In this document: positions 11,900-23,309 of the stretch, one piece after another
How positions within the stretch are numbered: position 1 is the stretch's first letter
How the letters are laid out: every line of letters begins with the position of its first letter
Source of the DNA: Jaltomata sinuosa
Lineage: Eukaryota; Streptophyta; Magnoliopsida; Solanales; Solanaceae
Length of the DNA: 64,000 nucleotides
Direction of reading: 5' to 3'
Assembly: GCA_003996215.1 (NCBI GenBank)
Contig: QJPP01003157.1
Span: 1 to 64,000 of the forward strand
The notes under the pieces: generated by a model
Databases searched by the model: none
What the model was told of the DNA's origin: nothing
Seen by the model: only the letters and a program-made list of their open reading frames with translations
Position numbers and translations under genes: made by a program

Positions 11900-12066
11900 T
11901 CTATGACGAGCACAATGGCTCCGCCGTAGCGACCTCCGTTATAGCGGTGGAAAAGACAGCTATAGCAGAAGTCAAGGCGGTCAACGCCGGTCAGAACCGC
12001 TGCAGTGGAATGCTTCCGCTATAGCAGAATTCTTCCGCTATAGCAGGACCGCTATAACAGGCTCGA
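11900..12066 (+). repeat. Palindrome cluster of element B LTR (CCGCTATAGCGG type)
   Basis: TTCCGCTATAGCAG occurs twice in tandem (about 12007-12045). Variants GTTATAGCGG, GCTATAGCAG and CCGCTATAACAGG lie around it. The core CCGCTATAGCGG is a 12 bp palindrome. I found no clear TATA box after it. Confidence 0.7.
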
Positions 12067-12797
12067 TGGAAATTAATGCAAAAACATTCCCCAAAAAATT
12101 CAGTTTTCACAATTTTGTTTTGGGAGAAGGGAAATGTGATTCCAGGCGATTTTCCTCCGTTTCCATTGTCTTTCTTCCCTAAGGTAAGGTTTCTACTCCC
12201 CAAACTTCGTACTACTTTTCCTACGCGATAGAATTGCTAGGAGGGAATTTGGGGAAAGGTTGGAATAACCTAGGGATTGTAGAATCTGGGGAAGAAGGGG
12301 GATTCTAGGCATGAAAGTTCTTAGGTATTGTTAAAAACAAGGTTTATTGATCGCATATTGTTAAATTATCTATTTTTATCCGTGAAAATGATAGAACTAG
12401 GGGAATTAATGGCAGAAAACTCGGGAAAAAGGGTAGGATGATCATGGTTGGTCTGGAATTTGGGATTTGGTATAATCCAGGTAATACGCAGGCCTTGTTT
12501 GTTAATTCAAGTACTTGTATGTTGTTTTAGACCAAGAACGAGAAAGGAATCCGGAACACGGGAAAGCTCGGGTTGAGTAGAGCTTGGATCATTTTGAGGT
12601 AGGTGATGGCTTACGATTCCTGTGAATGTTGCATATTTTTTTAATCTTATCTAAGTGTTTGTATAAATTACATTGCTTAGAGGAATTGTTTAGAATGTCT
12701 AAGGGTCATGTTTTACAGTCTGTGGATTGAACGGTGTGTTGCTTGTTGGTTTTACAAGTTGTTTGTTCATTACTTGACTGTGGATTAATTGACATTC

Positions 12798-12937
12798 GGT
12801 TGGCTGGGGTACCAGGACTAGTACGGGAATACTAACGGTTGGCTCGGGTACCATGCCTGGTACGGGTATAACAAATGGTTGGCTCGGATACCACGCCTGG
12901 TATGGGATACTAATGGTTGGCTCGGGTACCACGCCAA
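12798..12937 (+). repeat. 39 bp tandem repeat in element B LTR
   Basis: The unit GGTTGGCTCGGGTACCA...CTGGTACGGG...ACTAAT recurs about 3.6 times. Each unit holds the near-palindrome GGTACCACGCCTGGTAC. Confidence 0.9.
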
Positions 12938-13287
12938 GTGGAGTTTATTTTACTGCATTATTACATTGATATTGTTGTATTGCATTGGTTGTTATTGGTT
13001 CTGTGAGTGGACCGGTCTATTTTTATTGAAATGTGATATTTGTTGGTGGTCCTTGAGTGACCAGGAATCCTGTTATAGCTATTAAGTTGGCCTTGGATTA
13101 GGCTGAGTTGTCTGTTTAACACTTAGGTGTTGTTTAGAGGGGATCCTGGGGTGGTTCCGGGATAGACGAAAAAGGATGGTTTATTGGTTATATGATTTTT
13201 GCTTACAGTTAGAAAGGGTGGATTTCATGCGGGAACAATCTAGGTAGAGACTTGTAGTCTAGGGGTGCCTGTTGACTTGTTGCATGT

Positions 13288-13355
13288 CTTCAAGGGTGAG
13301 CTGCTTCGATTTGTAGTACCGGCTTTTCCAGACTTCAAGGGTGAGCTGCTTCGAT
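13288..13355 (+). repeat. 23 bp direct duplication in element B LTR
   Basis: CTTCAAGGGTGAGCTGCTTC plus GAT occurs at 13288-13310 and again at 13333-13355 with a 22 bp gap. Confidence 0.9.
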
Positions 13356-13661
13356 CGATCTGCCTTGAATCTATCATTCGAGTTGTAGCCCAGTTTTTTC
13401 TGGCTTAAACTATTTCCTTGTTTTGGGGTTGCATCCCCGTATTCTAGACATTGGTAGATTGTTTGGTACTGCGACTTTCAGATTGTAGGGGGTAATTTCC
13501 GTAGGTTTGTATTAATGAAGTGGTTTTGTTATTATTGTTCTGCTAGTTTAATTTCCGCACTTTGGTTTTGAGCTGTTAGAATGGTTAAGTTCGGGGAAGT
13601 GATGGTTCGCTCACTCAGGGGGGTTGGGTGAGTGCCACTCATGGCGGTCTGGGTCGTGACA

Positions 13662-14422
13662 GGACAAGAACCAAAGCAAGGATCCATGGAAGCCTGAAGA
13701 TTAAGGGCTCACCCTTGGATCGAATCAACTATCACCGCTAGAGATGAGGTCGTATCTGAGCCTCTGGAACACAGTCTGCACTCAACAAAACAAGACTACA
13801 GGGTAGTACAGTACAAACCACTATGTACTGGTAGACATCATTGGTCGATCAAATTTAGAACAGGTATACAAATAAATTAAATAACATGTAGATAGGACTT
13901 CAACACATAGCAAGTAGTCTACCAAACAAATAATCACATAAGAATCATGTCTACAAGGTCTGAGAACAAGTCATATAAGTCACCAGGTAATGTCATAACA
14001 ATCAAGAAGTCATCATCTCAAAAAATCAAATCACATCATGGGTCTACGCCCACCTCACTCTCACACTTGCCTTTCCCTTTACTGTCATTATTATCACGAC
14101 CTGTCATACTAACTCATACCTCAACACACTAAGCTGTACACCCATGCTAAAGGGTCTTATTACTGCCCAACTAGTCATGACCTACAGGGGACACACCAGG
14201 GTCCATGTACTGTACCAGCTTGGTACCGGATCCATAATAATAAAACAACACCAATATCCATATCGGCATTGTACACGACCCTTTAACAGATATTATCGTA
14301 TGGTTTCAAGTTCTATCTCTCAGAATATAACACAGTGCAGTAAATCACAAGTACACTTTATCATCACAACGTTATTTAGTCAAGTTCAATACACAATAGC
14401 TTATTCATTCAAGCATTAACAA
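13662..14422. repeat. Unassigned LTR-like remnant between B and C
   Basis: No coding frame or protein motif is visible. Base use and phrases such as GTACCAGCTTGGTACCGG resemble the LTRs around it read on the minus strand. It is probably the piece of an older element into which B and C landed. I see no ends or target duplication to prove that. Confidence 0.35.
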
Positions 14423-15983
14423 TGTCACCACCAAAATCAGGCCATGATGGCGCTTACTATAACCCTCCAGTAGGCAAGCCAGAACCCAAAATGAAAACTG
14501 CAAATAAATGAGAATATAAATAATGCAAAAGTGGAATAATAAGATAACGGGCCAAAAGTATAGATATATACATAGAGGTACAAAATATACAATATGTGCT
14601 CAAAGAAAACCAAAAAAAGAATATATACAAGATACCAATTCTGGACATGGTGTCACCAGAACAAAAACCTCTAACTTACAAGAATAAGGCTATACAAAAG
14701 TATGACTGTCTATCAATGTACATATAGAGACAGTAAGTCCAAAAGGAAAAGCAGTAAATCTCCGGACGCCGAGAGCTCACCATGATTCGAATAACAACAA
14801 ATCACGAATGAATGTAGGATCAACGGGGATGACTCGTAATAGGTGCTGCATCAGAAAATGATGTAAAGTGTAGTATATATACCAAAATATGTGGTACTCA
14901 GTAGGGATCATAGGCTGACCAAGCTCAGAGGACATGATATACTATAAGAAACAAAATAGCAGCTATAACTGGCAACTAACCTAGAAATCTCAACTCCAAC
15001 AGGGTAATAGTGAAGATAATAATAATATTGATATTAATACACTCAAAATGCAAATACAAGGCAAAAGGTTGTGCAATATGGGATGATGCAGTGCGGGATG
15101 TGGCCAATACAAAAAAGTAAAATCTGAAATGATTCCTCGGGCCGTCGGAGCTCATCAACATATAGAATAAAGTAAATAACCCAAAATTTATCCCTCGAGC
15201 CACCCAAAATCATTGCTCGAACTTATCAATAGAAAGAAAATGGAGATAGGCCTGGAAACATCCGTCGGACCGAGTATAAAAAGTGATACAATCTTTCCAA
15301 CTTAGAAATCAATGATAAATCAATGCAATCCTTTCTGTAATATGAAAATTATAATAAAAGTGAAGAATTCCATTTAAAACTGGAAACCCAATATTTTCCT
15401 CTCAAATCATGCCATAATCCATGTACGTGCATGTATGAATGCATGCGTGCCATCACAAGGGAATACATATATGCATATATACCAAACAGGGTAAATCCAC
15501 CCTTCAAAAAAGTCAACTAACTTAAAGTCCCACCAATACAAAACCACTGCTTCGGGCCAACAATAACATAATATTGAAAATAATACAGAAAAAGAAGTGG
15601 TAAACGTAAAACCCGACAATAACAAACCACTCTACCACAACATAGTCTCCTAAGTATAACTATGGATTCACTAAACTAATCAAACTAAGGCTACATGCAA
15701 CCTAAACTATGGTTTAGCAATAATTACTATTCTACGGATTCAAAAAATGGCCAATTATTCAGAATTAGAGTATTAAAGCCTAATTCTACTCTACAACTTA
15801 ATCCTAACATTTATGGAACTTATAAAATATACTATCTAACTGAGCTAAGTATAAAGAAAGGAAACTGTAACCTACCTCAGAGATGAATAGGACAAATGTA
15901 GGTGAAGAATCCACCAAGAATACTCCTCCAAGTCCCAAAGGATCAATATTTTTATGAAAACTAAGCTGAAAAGGAAAGAGGGA

Positions 15984-15992
15984 GTTTATATA
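15984..15992 (-). promoter_or_regulatory. TATA box of element C LTR
   Basis: The minus strand reads TATATAAAC followed by TCCCTC. It begins within a few bases of the end of the palindrome cluster. Confidence 0.65.
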
Positions 15993-15996
15993 CTAA

Positions 15997-16222
15997 CACG
16001 GGTCCCTTCATCATAAATGCGGGGACCTCGTCGTGATTGTGAGATCACACCCAAATGGACCATTACGATTGTGATGGACTCCTCGTGAATGCGAAGAAGG
16101 ACCCTCAATTGGGTCCCAATGGGTTCTTCATCGCGAATGCAAAGGGAAGCTTGCGAACACGATGGTAAAAAATCTAGACCTTTATGCATGTAAAGTCCTC
16201 ATTGTGAATGCAAAGAATGGAG
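15997..16222 (-). repeat. Palindrome cluster of element C LTR (CATCGCGAATGC type)
   Basis: Variants of TCATCGCGAATGCAAAG, TCGTGAATGCGAAG and TTGTGAATGCAAAG recur about every 30-50 bases. The words are cousins of those in the D cluster. Confidence 0.65.
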
Positions 16223-16748
16223 TAGAGCGGCACAATCAGCTAAAAAACAAGCACACAACCAAGTAAAAAATGACTCTAGATGGACTCTTGAGATTAATTC
16301 AGAATTTCGTGAGCACTAACCAAATATGCTACCCAACTAACAATGGCATTCCAAACTCAACGAAATAGTTAAAATGACAAACGAAGGTCGTCTTGATAAA
16401 ATGCAGACCAAAGTCAACACTTTTTTGATTCTTTATAGAAATCACCCAAGTAACCAAAATGAGTCTGAAAGCCTCAGGACCCAAAAGAAAGGTTATACTA
16501 GCCCAAAATTCATGTTTTGGAGCTAACGGCGCTGAAAAAATTCTCATTCGAGAGTATTTACTTAGAGTGCTGATCAAAGTCAAAACAAGGAAACACTTTT
16601 AAAACCCGATCGAACACCTCATGAAGCATGCCACCCATACCAGCAAGTCAAATAAGCTCTATAGAAGATACGAAAAGGGCCATAATGGTATAAATGCATA
16701 AAAAAGAGAATGACCACGAGGGTCATTACAACATACACTACTAAAAGG

Positions 16749-16766
16749 ACTTTCGTCCTTGAAAGT
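16749..16766 (-). other. Pre-LTR stem-loop of element C
   Basis: On the minus strand ACTTTC-AAGGAC-GAAAGT: a perfect 6 bp stem with a six-base loop, 19 nt from the 3' LTR. The spacer (16731-16746, minus TTTTAGTAGTGTATGT) is where the polypurine tract should be, and it is poorly conserved. Confidence 0.7.
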
Positions 16767-16774
16767 TAGAGAAT

Positions 16775-18240
16775 AGAAGGTACCTGAAGGCTCAAAACGG
16801 TAAGGATATATTGTCCCTATATCAAGCTTGGTCTCCCAAGTATCCTCATCAACTGGGTGATTCCTCTACTAAAGCTTAACTAACATAATCTCCTTAGACC
16901 TCAACTTTCTAACATGCCTTTCCAAAATAGCAATAGGTTCCTCATCAAAAGCCAAAGTCTCATCTAACTGCACTGAATTCCACTGAAGAACGTAAGACTC
17001 ATTCGGATCATACCACCTCTACATAGAAACATGGAAAATAGGGTGAACACCTGAAAGAGCTGGAGGCAAAGCTAAATCATATGCTACCTCCCCAATCCAC
17101 TGTGAAATCTCGAAAGGCCCAATAAACCTAGGCTAAGCTTGCCCTTCCTCCCAAACCTTATCAGGCCCTTTATGGGAGACACATGAAGGAAGACTCTGTC
17201 ACCCACCATAAACTCTAATTCACGCACTCTCCAATTAGCATAACTATTCTGCCTACTCTGTGCTATACAGAGTCTCTCCTGAATCATCCGTATTCTATCC
17301 ATGGAATTACGCAATAGATTGATGCCCCAAGGCCTAACCTCAAAGGCATCAACTAACCCACTGAAGACCTACATCGACTACCATACAATGTCTCAAATTG
17401 AGCCATCTGAATGCTAGAATGGTAGTTATTATTATACGCAAACTCTACCAAATCCAAGAACTGATCCCACTGACCTCCGAAGATAATAACATATACCTAT
17501 ATCATATCCTCGAGAACCTGAATTGTATGCTCTGATTGACTATTAGTTTGCAAGTGAAAAGTTGTGCTAAGATCAACTTGGGTACCCAACTCCCTCTGAA
17601 TCGACCTCCAAAAACATAATGTAAAATGAGTACCATAGTTAGAAATGATAGAAATAGGCACCCCATACAAACAAACTATTTCTTAAATGTAGATCTTAGC
17701 CAACCTCTTTGAACTGTTTGTAATGTGAACTGGCAGAACGTGAGAAGACTTTGTCAACGTATCCGTGATGACCCAAATATGATCAAATATCTACAAGGTA
17801 CGTGGCAAGCCTACCACAACTTCCATGGCCATAAACATCCACTTTCACTCTAGAATAGGTAGTCTCTGGGTCAAACCACTTTGTCTCTGGTGCTTGTACT
17901 TCACATGTTGATAGTTCAAGCACCAAGATATGAAATATGAGATATCCCGCTTTATCCCACATCACCAGTAGTGGTGCCTTTAGTCATGATACATCTTTGC
18001 TTCCCCCAGATTTATAGAATATCTAGAACAATGAGCCTCTTCCATGATCAATCTAACCAAATTTCCAACTCTAGGAATATAGACAAGAACCTCAATCCTG
18101 AGAACCCCCTCCAATTCTAAGGTCATCTTCCTAGCCTCGCAGCTCAACACCTTATCTCAAATCATCCTTAACTTCAAATATGCACTAACAACACAGATCT
18201 ATCCTCAACACAAGCAAAATTCTGCCAGGTTCAGAAATAT
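16775..18240 (-). pseudogene. Element C integrase and chromodomain (broken)
   Basis: From the right: the zinc domain region (about 17900-18060) holds a readable YSINLGEAKMYHD-like stretch. The core (17380-17800) includes IISNYGTHF, where Asn stands at the second catalytic Asp, and a changed Glu region (NSQSEHT). The C-terminal part at 17084-17314 shows SRQNSYANWRVRELEF and PIKGLIRFGRKGKL. The chromodomain-like tail at about 16790-17000 shows AILERHVRKLRSKEI and DTWETKLD with stops. Loss of the catalytic Asp and many stops make it inactive. Confidence 0.82.
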
Positions 18241-18249
18241 CAAGTCTAA

Positions 18250-19560
18250 CTAACCTTTTTGTTAAGGACTAAATGTTTGAAGCCAAAGGTTGCTCCTCTG
18301 CCACTAAGAATGCCAAACTCCCCATACTCACTGCCTTACGACTCAAAGCATTTAACACCATATTTGCCTTGCCCGGGTGATAGAGAATCACAATATCATA
18401 GTCTTTTAGTAACTCCAACCACCTATGTTGTCTCTAATTAAGGTCATTCTGGCTGAAAAATACACTAAAGACTACAATTGTCGGTGAAAATCTCACAATG
18501 AACTCCATACAGATAGTGCCTCCAAATCTTCAATGTTAAAGTTACCGCCACCAACTCTAAATCATGAGTGGGGTAGTTTCTCTCATGAACCTTCAGCTGT
18601 CTAAAAGCATATGCAATAACTCGACCCTATTGCATAAACACACAACCCAACCTGACTCTGGAAGAATCACAATATACGGTAAACCCCTTACCCTCAACTA
18701 GAAGAGTAAGAATTAGAGCTGAAGTCAATAAGGCCTTAAGCTTCTGAAAGCTTGCCTCACACTCGTTAGACCACTGGAATGGGATATTCGTATGAGTCAA
18801 TCAAGTCAAAGGTGTTGCTACAAAAGAAAATGCCTCCACAAACCATTTGAATTAACCTACCAACCCAATGAAACTACAAACCTCGATTGGAGAAATAACC
18901 CTAGCCCAATCACGAACTACCTCAATCTTTTCAAGATCTACCATAATCCCATACTTTGACACCACATGTGCCAAGAATGCCATAGACTCAAGCCAAAACT
19001 CACACTTAGTAAATTTGGCATACAACTACTGATCCTGCAAAGTATGAAGCACAACTCTTAAATAATGCTCATGCCCATCTGTACTCCTCAAGTAAACAAA
19101 GATTTCATCGATGAAAACTATAACAAAGGAGTCCAAATAGGCCCTAAACACATGGTTCATAAACTTCATAAATGATGTCAGGCATTGGTCAAACTAAAAG
19201 ACATGACTAGGAGCTCATAATAGCCGTATCGAGTTCTAAAGACATTCTTTGCAATATCATAACCCTAATCCTCTACTTGTGATAACCCGATCTAAAATCT
19301 GTCTTAGAAAGCACCACTGCACTGTGTATCTGGTCAAATAAGTCATCAATATGTGGCATCATATATCTGTTCTTGATAGACACCTTATTCAGCTGCCCAT
19401 AGTCAATACACATATTGAAGGAACCATACTTGTTTTTCTTCACAAATAGAACAGGATCACCCTATGGAGAAACACTAGGCCTAATAAACCCCTTACTTAG
19501 AAGATCTTGGAGCTGCTCCATAAGCTCTCTCAACTCGATAGGTGCCATCTAATATGGAAA
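18250..19560 (-). pseudogene. Element C reverse transcriptase and RNase H (broken)
   Basis: Minus-strand reading in several frames gives the RT start near 19380-19550 (DYGQLNKVSIKN-like, with Gly for Arg). The FIDEIFVYLR-like catalytic stretch lies at about 19085-19115, with Glu in place of the second Asp of the FIDD motif. The connection region follows at about 18850-18990 and the RNase H YASRQLKVHERN-like motif with TDNCSL-type neighbours at about 18480-18640. Order and spacing match elements A and I. Stops are frequent. Confidence 0.78.
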
Positions 19561-20215
19561 AATGGAAATCGGCTGAGTGCCCGACTCAACATAAATATCA
19601 AAGTTAACATGCCGATCAGGCAGAAGACCAGGTAAGTTAGTAGGGAACACATATGAATACTTGCAAACCACCAAAATGAACTCAAGTGAAGGTGTGTCAG
19701 CACTAGTATCACAAACATAAGCAAGATAATCCAAACACCCCTTCTATACCAACTATTGAGCTCTCAGAAATGAGATTACTCCCCTCGGCACATAACTATC
19801 GGTACCCTTCTATACAATAGGAGGGATAAATAACATACATAGAGTAACAGTCTTGGAAAAGTAATCCAAGATTTCATTATAAGGAGATAGCCAATCCATT
19901 CCAAAGATCATGTCGAAATAAGCCATATCTAACACAATTAGTTCTACCCACGTGTCATACCACAAGATAGTCACCACACAAGACTGATACACATGATCTA
20001 CTACTAAAGAATCTCCTACTAAGGTAGCTACACAAATAGGAACATGCAATGACTCACATACAGAATCCAAACAAGTAGCATAATAGGTAGACACATATGA
20101 AAATATACCCTAATCAAATAATGCAAAAGCTGACTGATGACAAATAGAGATCATACATGCGATTACAACACCTGAAGCCTCAGCTTTTGGCCTGCCCAAA
20201 AATTCATACATATGG
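19561..20215 (-). pseudogene. Element C protease region (broken)
   Basis: At 19810-20094 the minus strand reads GMDWLSPYNEILDYFSKTVT, the well-known stretch after the aspartic protease in chromoviruses, preceded by VVDHVYQSCVVT. The catalytic Asp motif itself would fall near 20100-20150 and is not clear. Upstream the homology ends at LTR K, and gag is absent. Confidence 0.75.
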
Positions 20216-21206
20216 CTCTGTCCACTGATGAACGCTCAAATCGTTCTCCCCAAGTTGGAGGTCATGGCAATCGTGCAACAAAACAAAATTTATAATTCCT
20301 AACGAGTGTCGGGGTCATACCTAAGGGACTTGTAGCTAGTTAAATTAAGATTGTGTCAAATTATGTTCAAGATGAGAGTAAGTGCTTAAATAAGAAAAGT
20401 AAAAGGTTGGGGGAATTGGGATGTTGTCACTACAATCATAATTCAAATAAAAGAAAATAAACAAAAGCGGGTGTATCAAATAGAGTAGGTGACTCGGGAT
20501 GTGTATCCGATGGGGATTTAGTCATGGGCTAGGGTGATTATCAATTCATATTTGTTCTCGCTTATTGACATAAGTAGCAATTGTTATGGGTATGAATTAT
20601 GATCTCTCGATCAACAACCATATATCCGATGATCTTGGTTAGAGCATCATTGGTTTGATTGACAAACAACACACCTAAGATTGAGGAGGTCACACTATCT
20701 CTAACTTAGATCCTTAAGTGGGTGATTCCTTCGATAAGAGGTATTTCTAGCCTTAAATCTAGATGGAGTCCCAAGTTCCCACTAGCAATTTCACATCCGA
20801 AACCATGAAATCCTCTTTCAAGCAATCACATAGTCAAGTAATGAAAATTAATATTTGCAACCACCAATTTTAGGATTAAAACATGGTGAAACTACGAGAC
20901 CCATGTCAAATAAGCAATTATAAAGATGAAATAACAACACCCATACCCATCATCAACACACCCCTAGACAAGAGAAATTAGCCACTCATAGAAAATGAGA
21001 GAGATATACCAACTGGGTAAGTCAAAATCTTCTTTATTAGAGCTAAATCTCAAGTTCTAAATTCAATTTGAGTGCACAAATGGTTAACCAATAAAATGGA
21101 TTCAAACCCTCTTCTTTTTTGAGAGAAAAACATGTTCTTGAGGCAAAAAGATTTTTAAGATATTTAGAACTCAAGTAGAATATTAACAAATGAGCCTAAA
21201 TGAGCC

Positions 21207-21213
21207 TTTTATA
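21207..21213 (-). promoter_or_regulatory. TATA box of LTR K
   Basis: The minus strand reads GCTATAAAAGGCTC, a strong TATA form, about 40 bases downstream of the palindrome cluster. Confidence 0.65.
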
Positions 21214-21251
21214 GCTTCCCAAAATGTCACTAAAATTTAGGAAAAAATTAC

Positions 21252-21500
21252 CCCTTTGGGCGGTGTGCGGCGCGATCTATGTTTCACATATCATGATGTG
21301 CGCACCGCACACCCTCTTCTATTGGACCAGTGACTTCAGCTGACTATGGGAGCTTCATGAAAAGGTGGTGCAGTTTGCACCTTGGGATGTGCGCGTCGCA
21401 CATCGACCACACTTCTTAACAGATTCTTCAGTGGCTTTTGCAACTTCATGCGGAGGAGGTGCGGTTTGCACCTTGGCTTGTGCGTGTCGCACGGCCGCTG
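21252..21500 (-). repeat. Palindrome cluster of LTR K (GTGCG...CGCAC type)
   Basis: Recurring near-palindromes: GTGCGCACCGCAC (about 21297-21309), GGTGCAGTTTGCACC (21367-21381), GTGCGCGTCGCAC, GGTGCGGTTTGCACC and GTGCGTGTCGCAC. Two pairs, each a GGTGC(A/G)GTTTGCACC word followed by a GTGCG(C/T)GTCGCAC word, are about 95 bp apart. Confidence 0.75.
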
Positions 21501-21691
21501 CATCTCAGGTCAGAATCTCCAGATTTTCGAACACTTCACACTTCACTCTTTTTGAGCTCTTTTTGGGTCCATTTCCTTGTTTATCATCATTTATCAAAAG
21601 TACCTGCATAAACATCAATAAAGGCCATAAGAACCTCTAAATCTATTCAAAACATAGCAATAGTTCATGTATTTAGGCTCAATAAGTTGGT

Positions 21692-22347
21692 AAATGAGCG
21701 AAGGATCAGCGAGGATGACTCGTACTAGGTGTTGCATGAGAAAAAGATGTAGAAGTATAGTATGAGTACAAAAACACACGGTACTCAGTAGGAATCATAG
21801 GTCAACCATGCTTAGAGGATAGGATATAATATAAGAAACATAAAAGCAGCTATAATTATGAACTAACCTAGGAATCTTAACTTCAATAGGGTAACAGTGA
21901 AGATAATAATACTAATAATGAGAATAATACACTCAAAATACAAATACAAGGAGAATGTTATGCAATATGGGATGATGTAGTGCAGGATATGGCTAATGTA
22001 GAAAAGTAAACCTGGAATGATTCCTTGGGCCGTCGGAGCTCATTAACATATGCAATAAAGTAAATAACTTGAAATTTATCCCTCAAGCTCCTCAAAATCG
22101 TACTTCAAACAAATCAATTGAAAGTAAACAAAGTAAAGGTCCAAAAAGAGTTTCCTTAGACCGAGTATATAATGTGATACAGTCTTTCCAACTCATAAAT
22201 CAGTGATAAATCAATGCAATCCTTTCTATAATTTGAAAACCTTAGTAAAAGTGAAGAATTCTATTTAAAACAGGAAAGCCAGTATTTTTCTCTCAAATTG
22301 TGCCATAATCCATGTACATGCATGTATGAATGTGTGTGTATATATAT
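21692..22347 (-). repeat. Element C 5' LTR fragment
   Basis: It matches 14805-15470 in order and orientation (for example GGATGACTCGTA, GTACTCAGTAGG, TCCATGTAC). It starts in the middle of the LTR after K and is cut at 22348 by element D. Confidence 0.8.
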
Positions 22348-23031
22348 TATAATGACCCTTTCGGTTAGAGCTTGCTTGTAGAGCTTGCTTGTAGCAGCCC
22401 CAAGTTATTTATGACTTGGTAGGACTAGTAGTTTGGTGTTCGGGCCGTCTTCTTGGACTTTATGGCCGTTTCCTTATTTTAGAGCTTCAACTTTGTAAAT
22501 CATTGACTTTGGTCAACATTCTTGGTAATCATGCTCAGAATCGAATTTTGATAGTTCGGTTAGCTCTGAAGCATGGACTTCGATCTAGTTGGACCTTTTA
22601 TCGGGATCCGGGAGCTATTCAGCTTGGAATTCTCTCTCATTCTGTGTTTTCAGGCCAGTTGGGCTTGTATGGTTGACTTTGGTCAACATTTGGAGAAGAT
22701 GGCCCCGGATGGAAATTATGTCAGTGTTGTTAGCTTTGGAATGTGAGTTTAGGCTACAGGGACCATTGGTTTGGGTTTCGAGGCTTTCAAACTTGATTTC
22801 AATCCTTAGGTTCCGTTTTGGACTTGTTTGCCTAGGCTGATTTTGGGTGCAGGCCCACTTTTTGTTAAATCAACCTCCGTTGGAAGTTTTGTCAATTTTG
22901 TTGAGTTCAAAACATCATTTCCACTCTAATAGCATATTTGGTTTATGAGTATTAGGTTCCGATTGTGCCCGGAATAGCCCGTTGAAGTTTCTTTTTCTAT
23001 TGGTTTTAAGTTGTTGGTATGGCAAAAAAAA

Positions 23032-23290
23032 TTTCATCGCGATCTCGAAGCAAGACCTTTGCAATCTCGAAGGTCTGGCTTTTTGTTCTTCGTGATCTCG
23101 AAGGGTTTATCGCGATAGCGATGAAGAACCTCATTTGTCATCGTGATCGCACAGTGTTTTCTCGCGATAGCAATGAAGGTCGTGCTCTTTTGTTCATCGC
23201 GATTTCAAAGGCTGACCATCGCGATTGCGATGAGTTGGCCAGTTTGTTCATCGCGATCTCGATGGTTTTTCTCGAGATAGCGATGAAAAA
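23032..23290 (+). repeat. Palindrome cluster of element D left LTR (CATCGCGAT type)
   Basis: About ten variants of CATCGCGATCTCGAAG and TCGCGATAGCGATGAA alternate in orientation every 20-35 bases. CATCGCGATTGCGATG and CTTCGTGATCTCGAAG are near-perfect palindromes. The cluster ends about 15 bases before the TATA box. Confidence 0.82.
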
Positions 23291-23301
23291 CTTCCTGGTA
23301 G

Positions 23302-23309
23302 TATAAATA
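23302..23309 (+). promoter_or_regulatory. TATA box of element D left LTR
   Basis: TATAAATA after the palindrome cluster, in the context GGTAG-TATAAATA-TTTC. It is unchanged at 31178-31185 in the partner LTR. Confidence 0.75.

Larger units (their letters stand above)
11555..13661 (+). repeat. Element B 3' LTR
   Basis: It starts TGTAATGACCAGG shortly after the pol stop and ends GGGTCGTGACA; the ends are imperfect inverted repeats. Its 5' partner lies outside the window, so the ends rest on the TG...CA pattern and on the position after pol. It carries a palindrome cluster near its start, a 39 bp tandem repeat in the middle and a 23 bp duplication near its end. Confidence 0.8.
14423..16730 (-). 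repeat. Element C 3' LTR
   Basis: Left end TGTCACCACC, right end GGGTCATTACA, an imperfect inverted pair. The first 60 bases match the ends of LTRs D and F in reverse (the phrase GCCATCATGG on the minus strand), so C, D and F are related. It holds a TATA box (15984-15992) and a palindrome cluster (15997-16222). Confidence 0.83.
20226..21691 (-). repeat. LTR K: solo or fragment LTR, Athila-like, inside C
   Basis: It starts TGATGAACGCTC on the plus strand, with no primer site beside it. On the minus strand its last 100 bases resemble the end of the E LTRs (a phrase like GGTATGACCCCGACAC against their GGATTCGACCTCAAC). It has a TATA box, a palindrome cluster and the GGGGTAATTTT block in that spatial order. 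The right end is unclear, because C homology starts at about 21692 and no clean TG...CA end is seen. I could not find a target duplication. Confidence 0.6.
14423..22347 (-). mobile_element. Element C: decayed chromovirus, gag region lost
   Basis: The order from right to left is a fragment of 5' LTR (21692-22347), an unrelated LTR (K), protease, RT, RNase H, integrase with chromodomain, polypurine region and full 3' LTR (14423-16730). The 5' LTR fragment matches the 3' LTR from about 14805 to 15470 only, so some 380 bp of its inner end and all of gag are missing. Element D cuts it at 22348. It is more decayed than A or I. Confidence 0.8.

Noticed and set aside
12798..12937. 39 bp repeats in B LTR as a CRISPR-like array or centromere satellite
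   Set aside because: There are no unique spacers, only 3.6 units, and they lie within an LTR of a plant element.
21692..21708. GAGCGAAGGATCA as the right end of LTR K, pairing with TGATGAACGCTC
   Set aside because: The same bases align with the C LTR (about 14805-14825), so the apparent inverted pair is probably chance.
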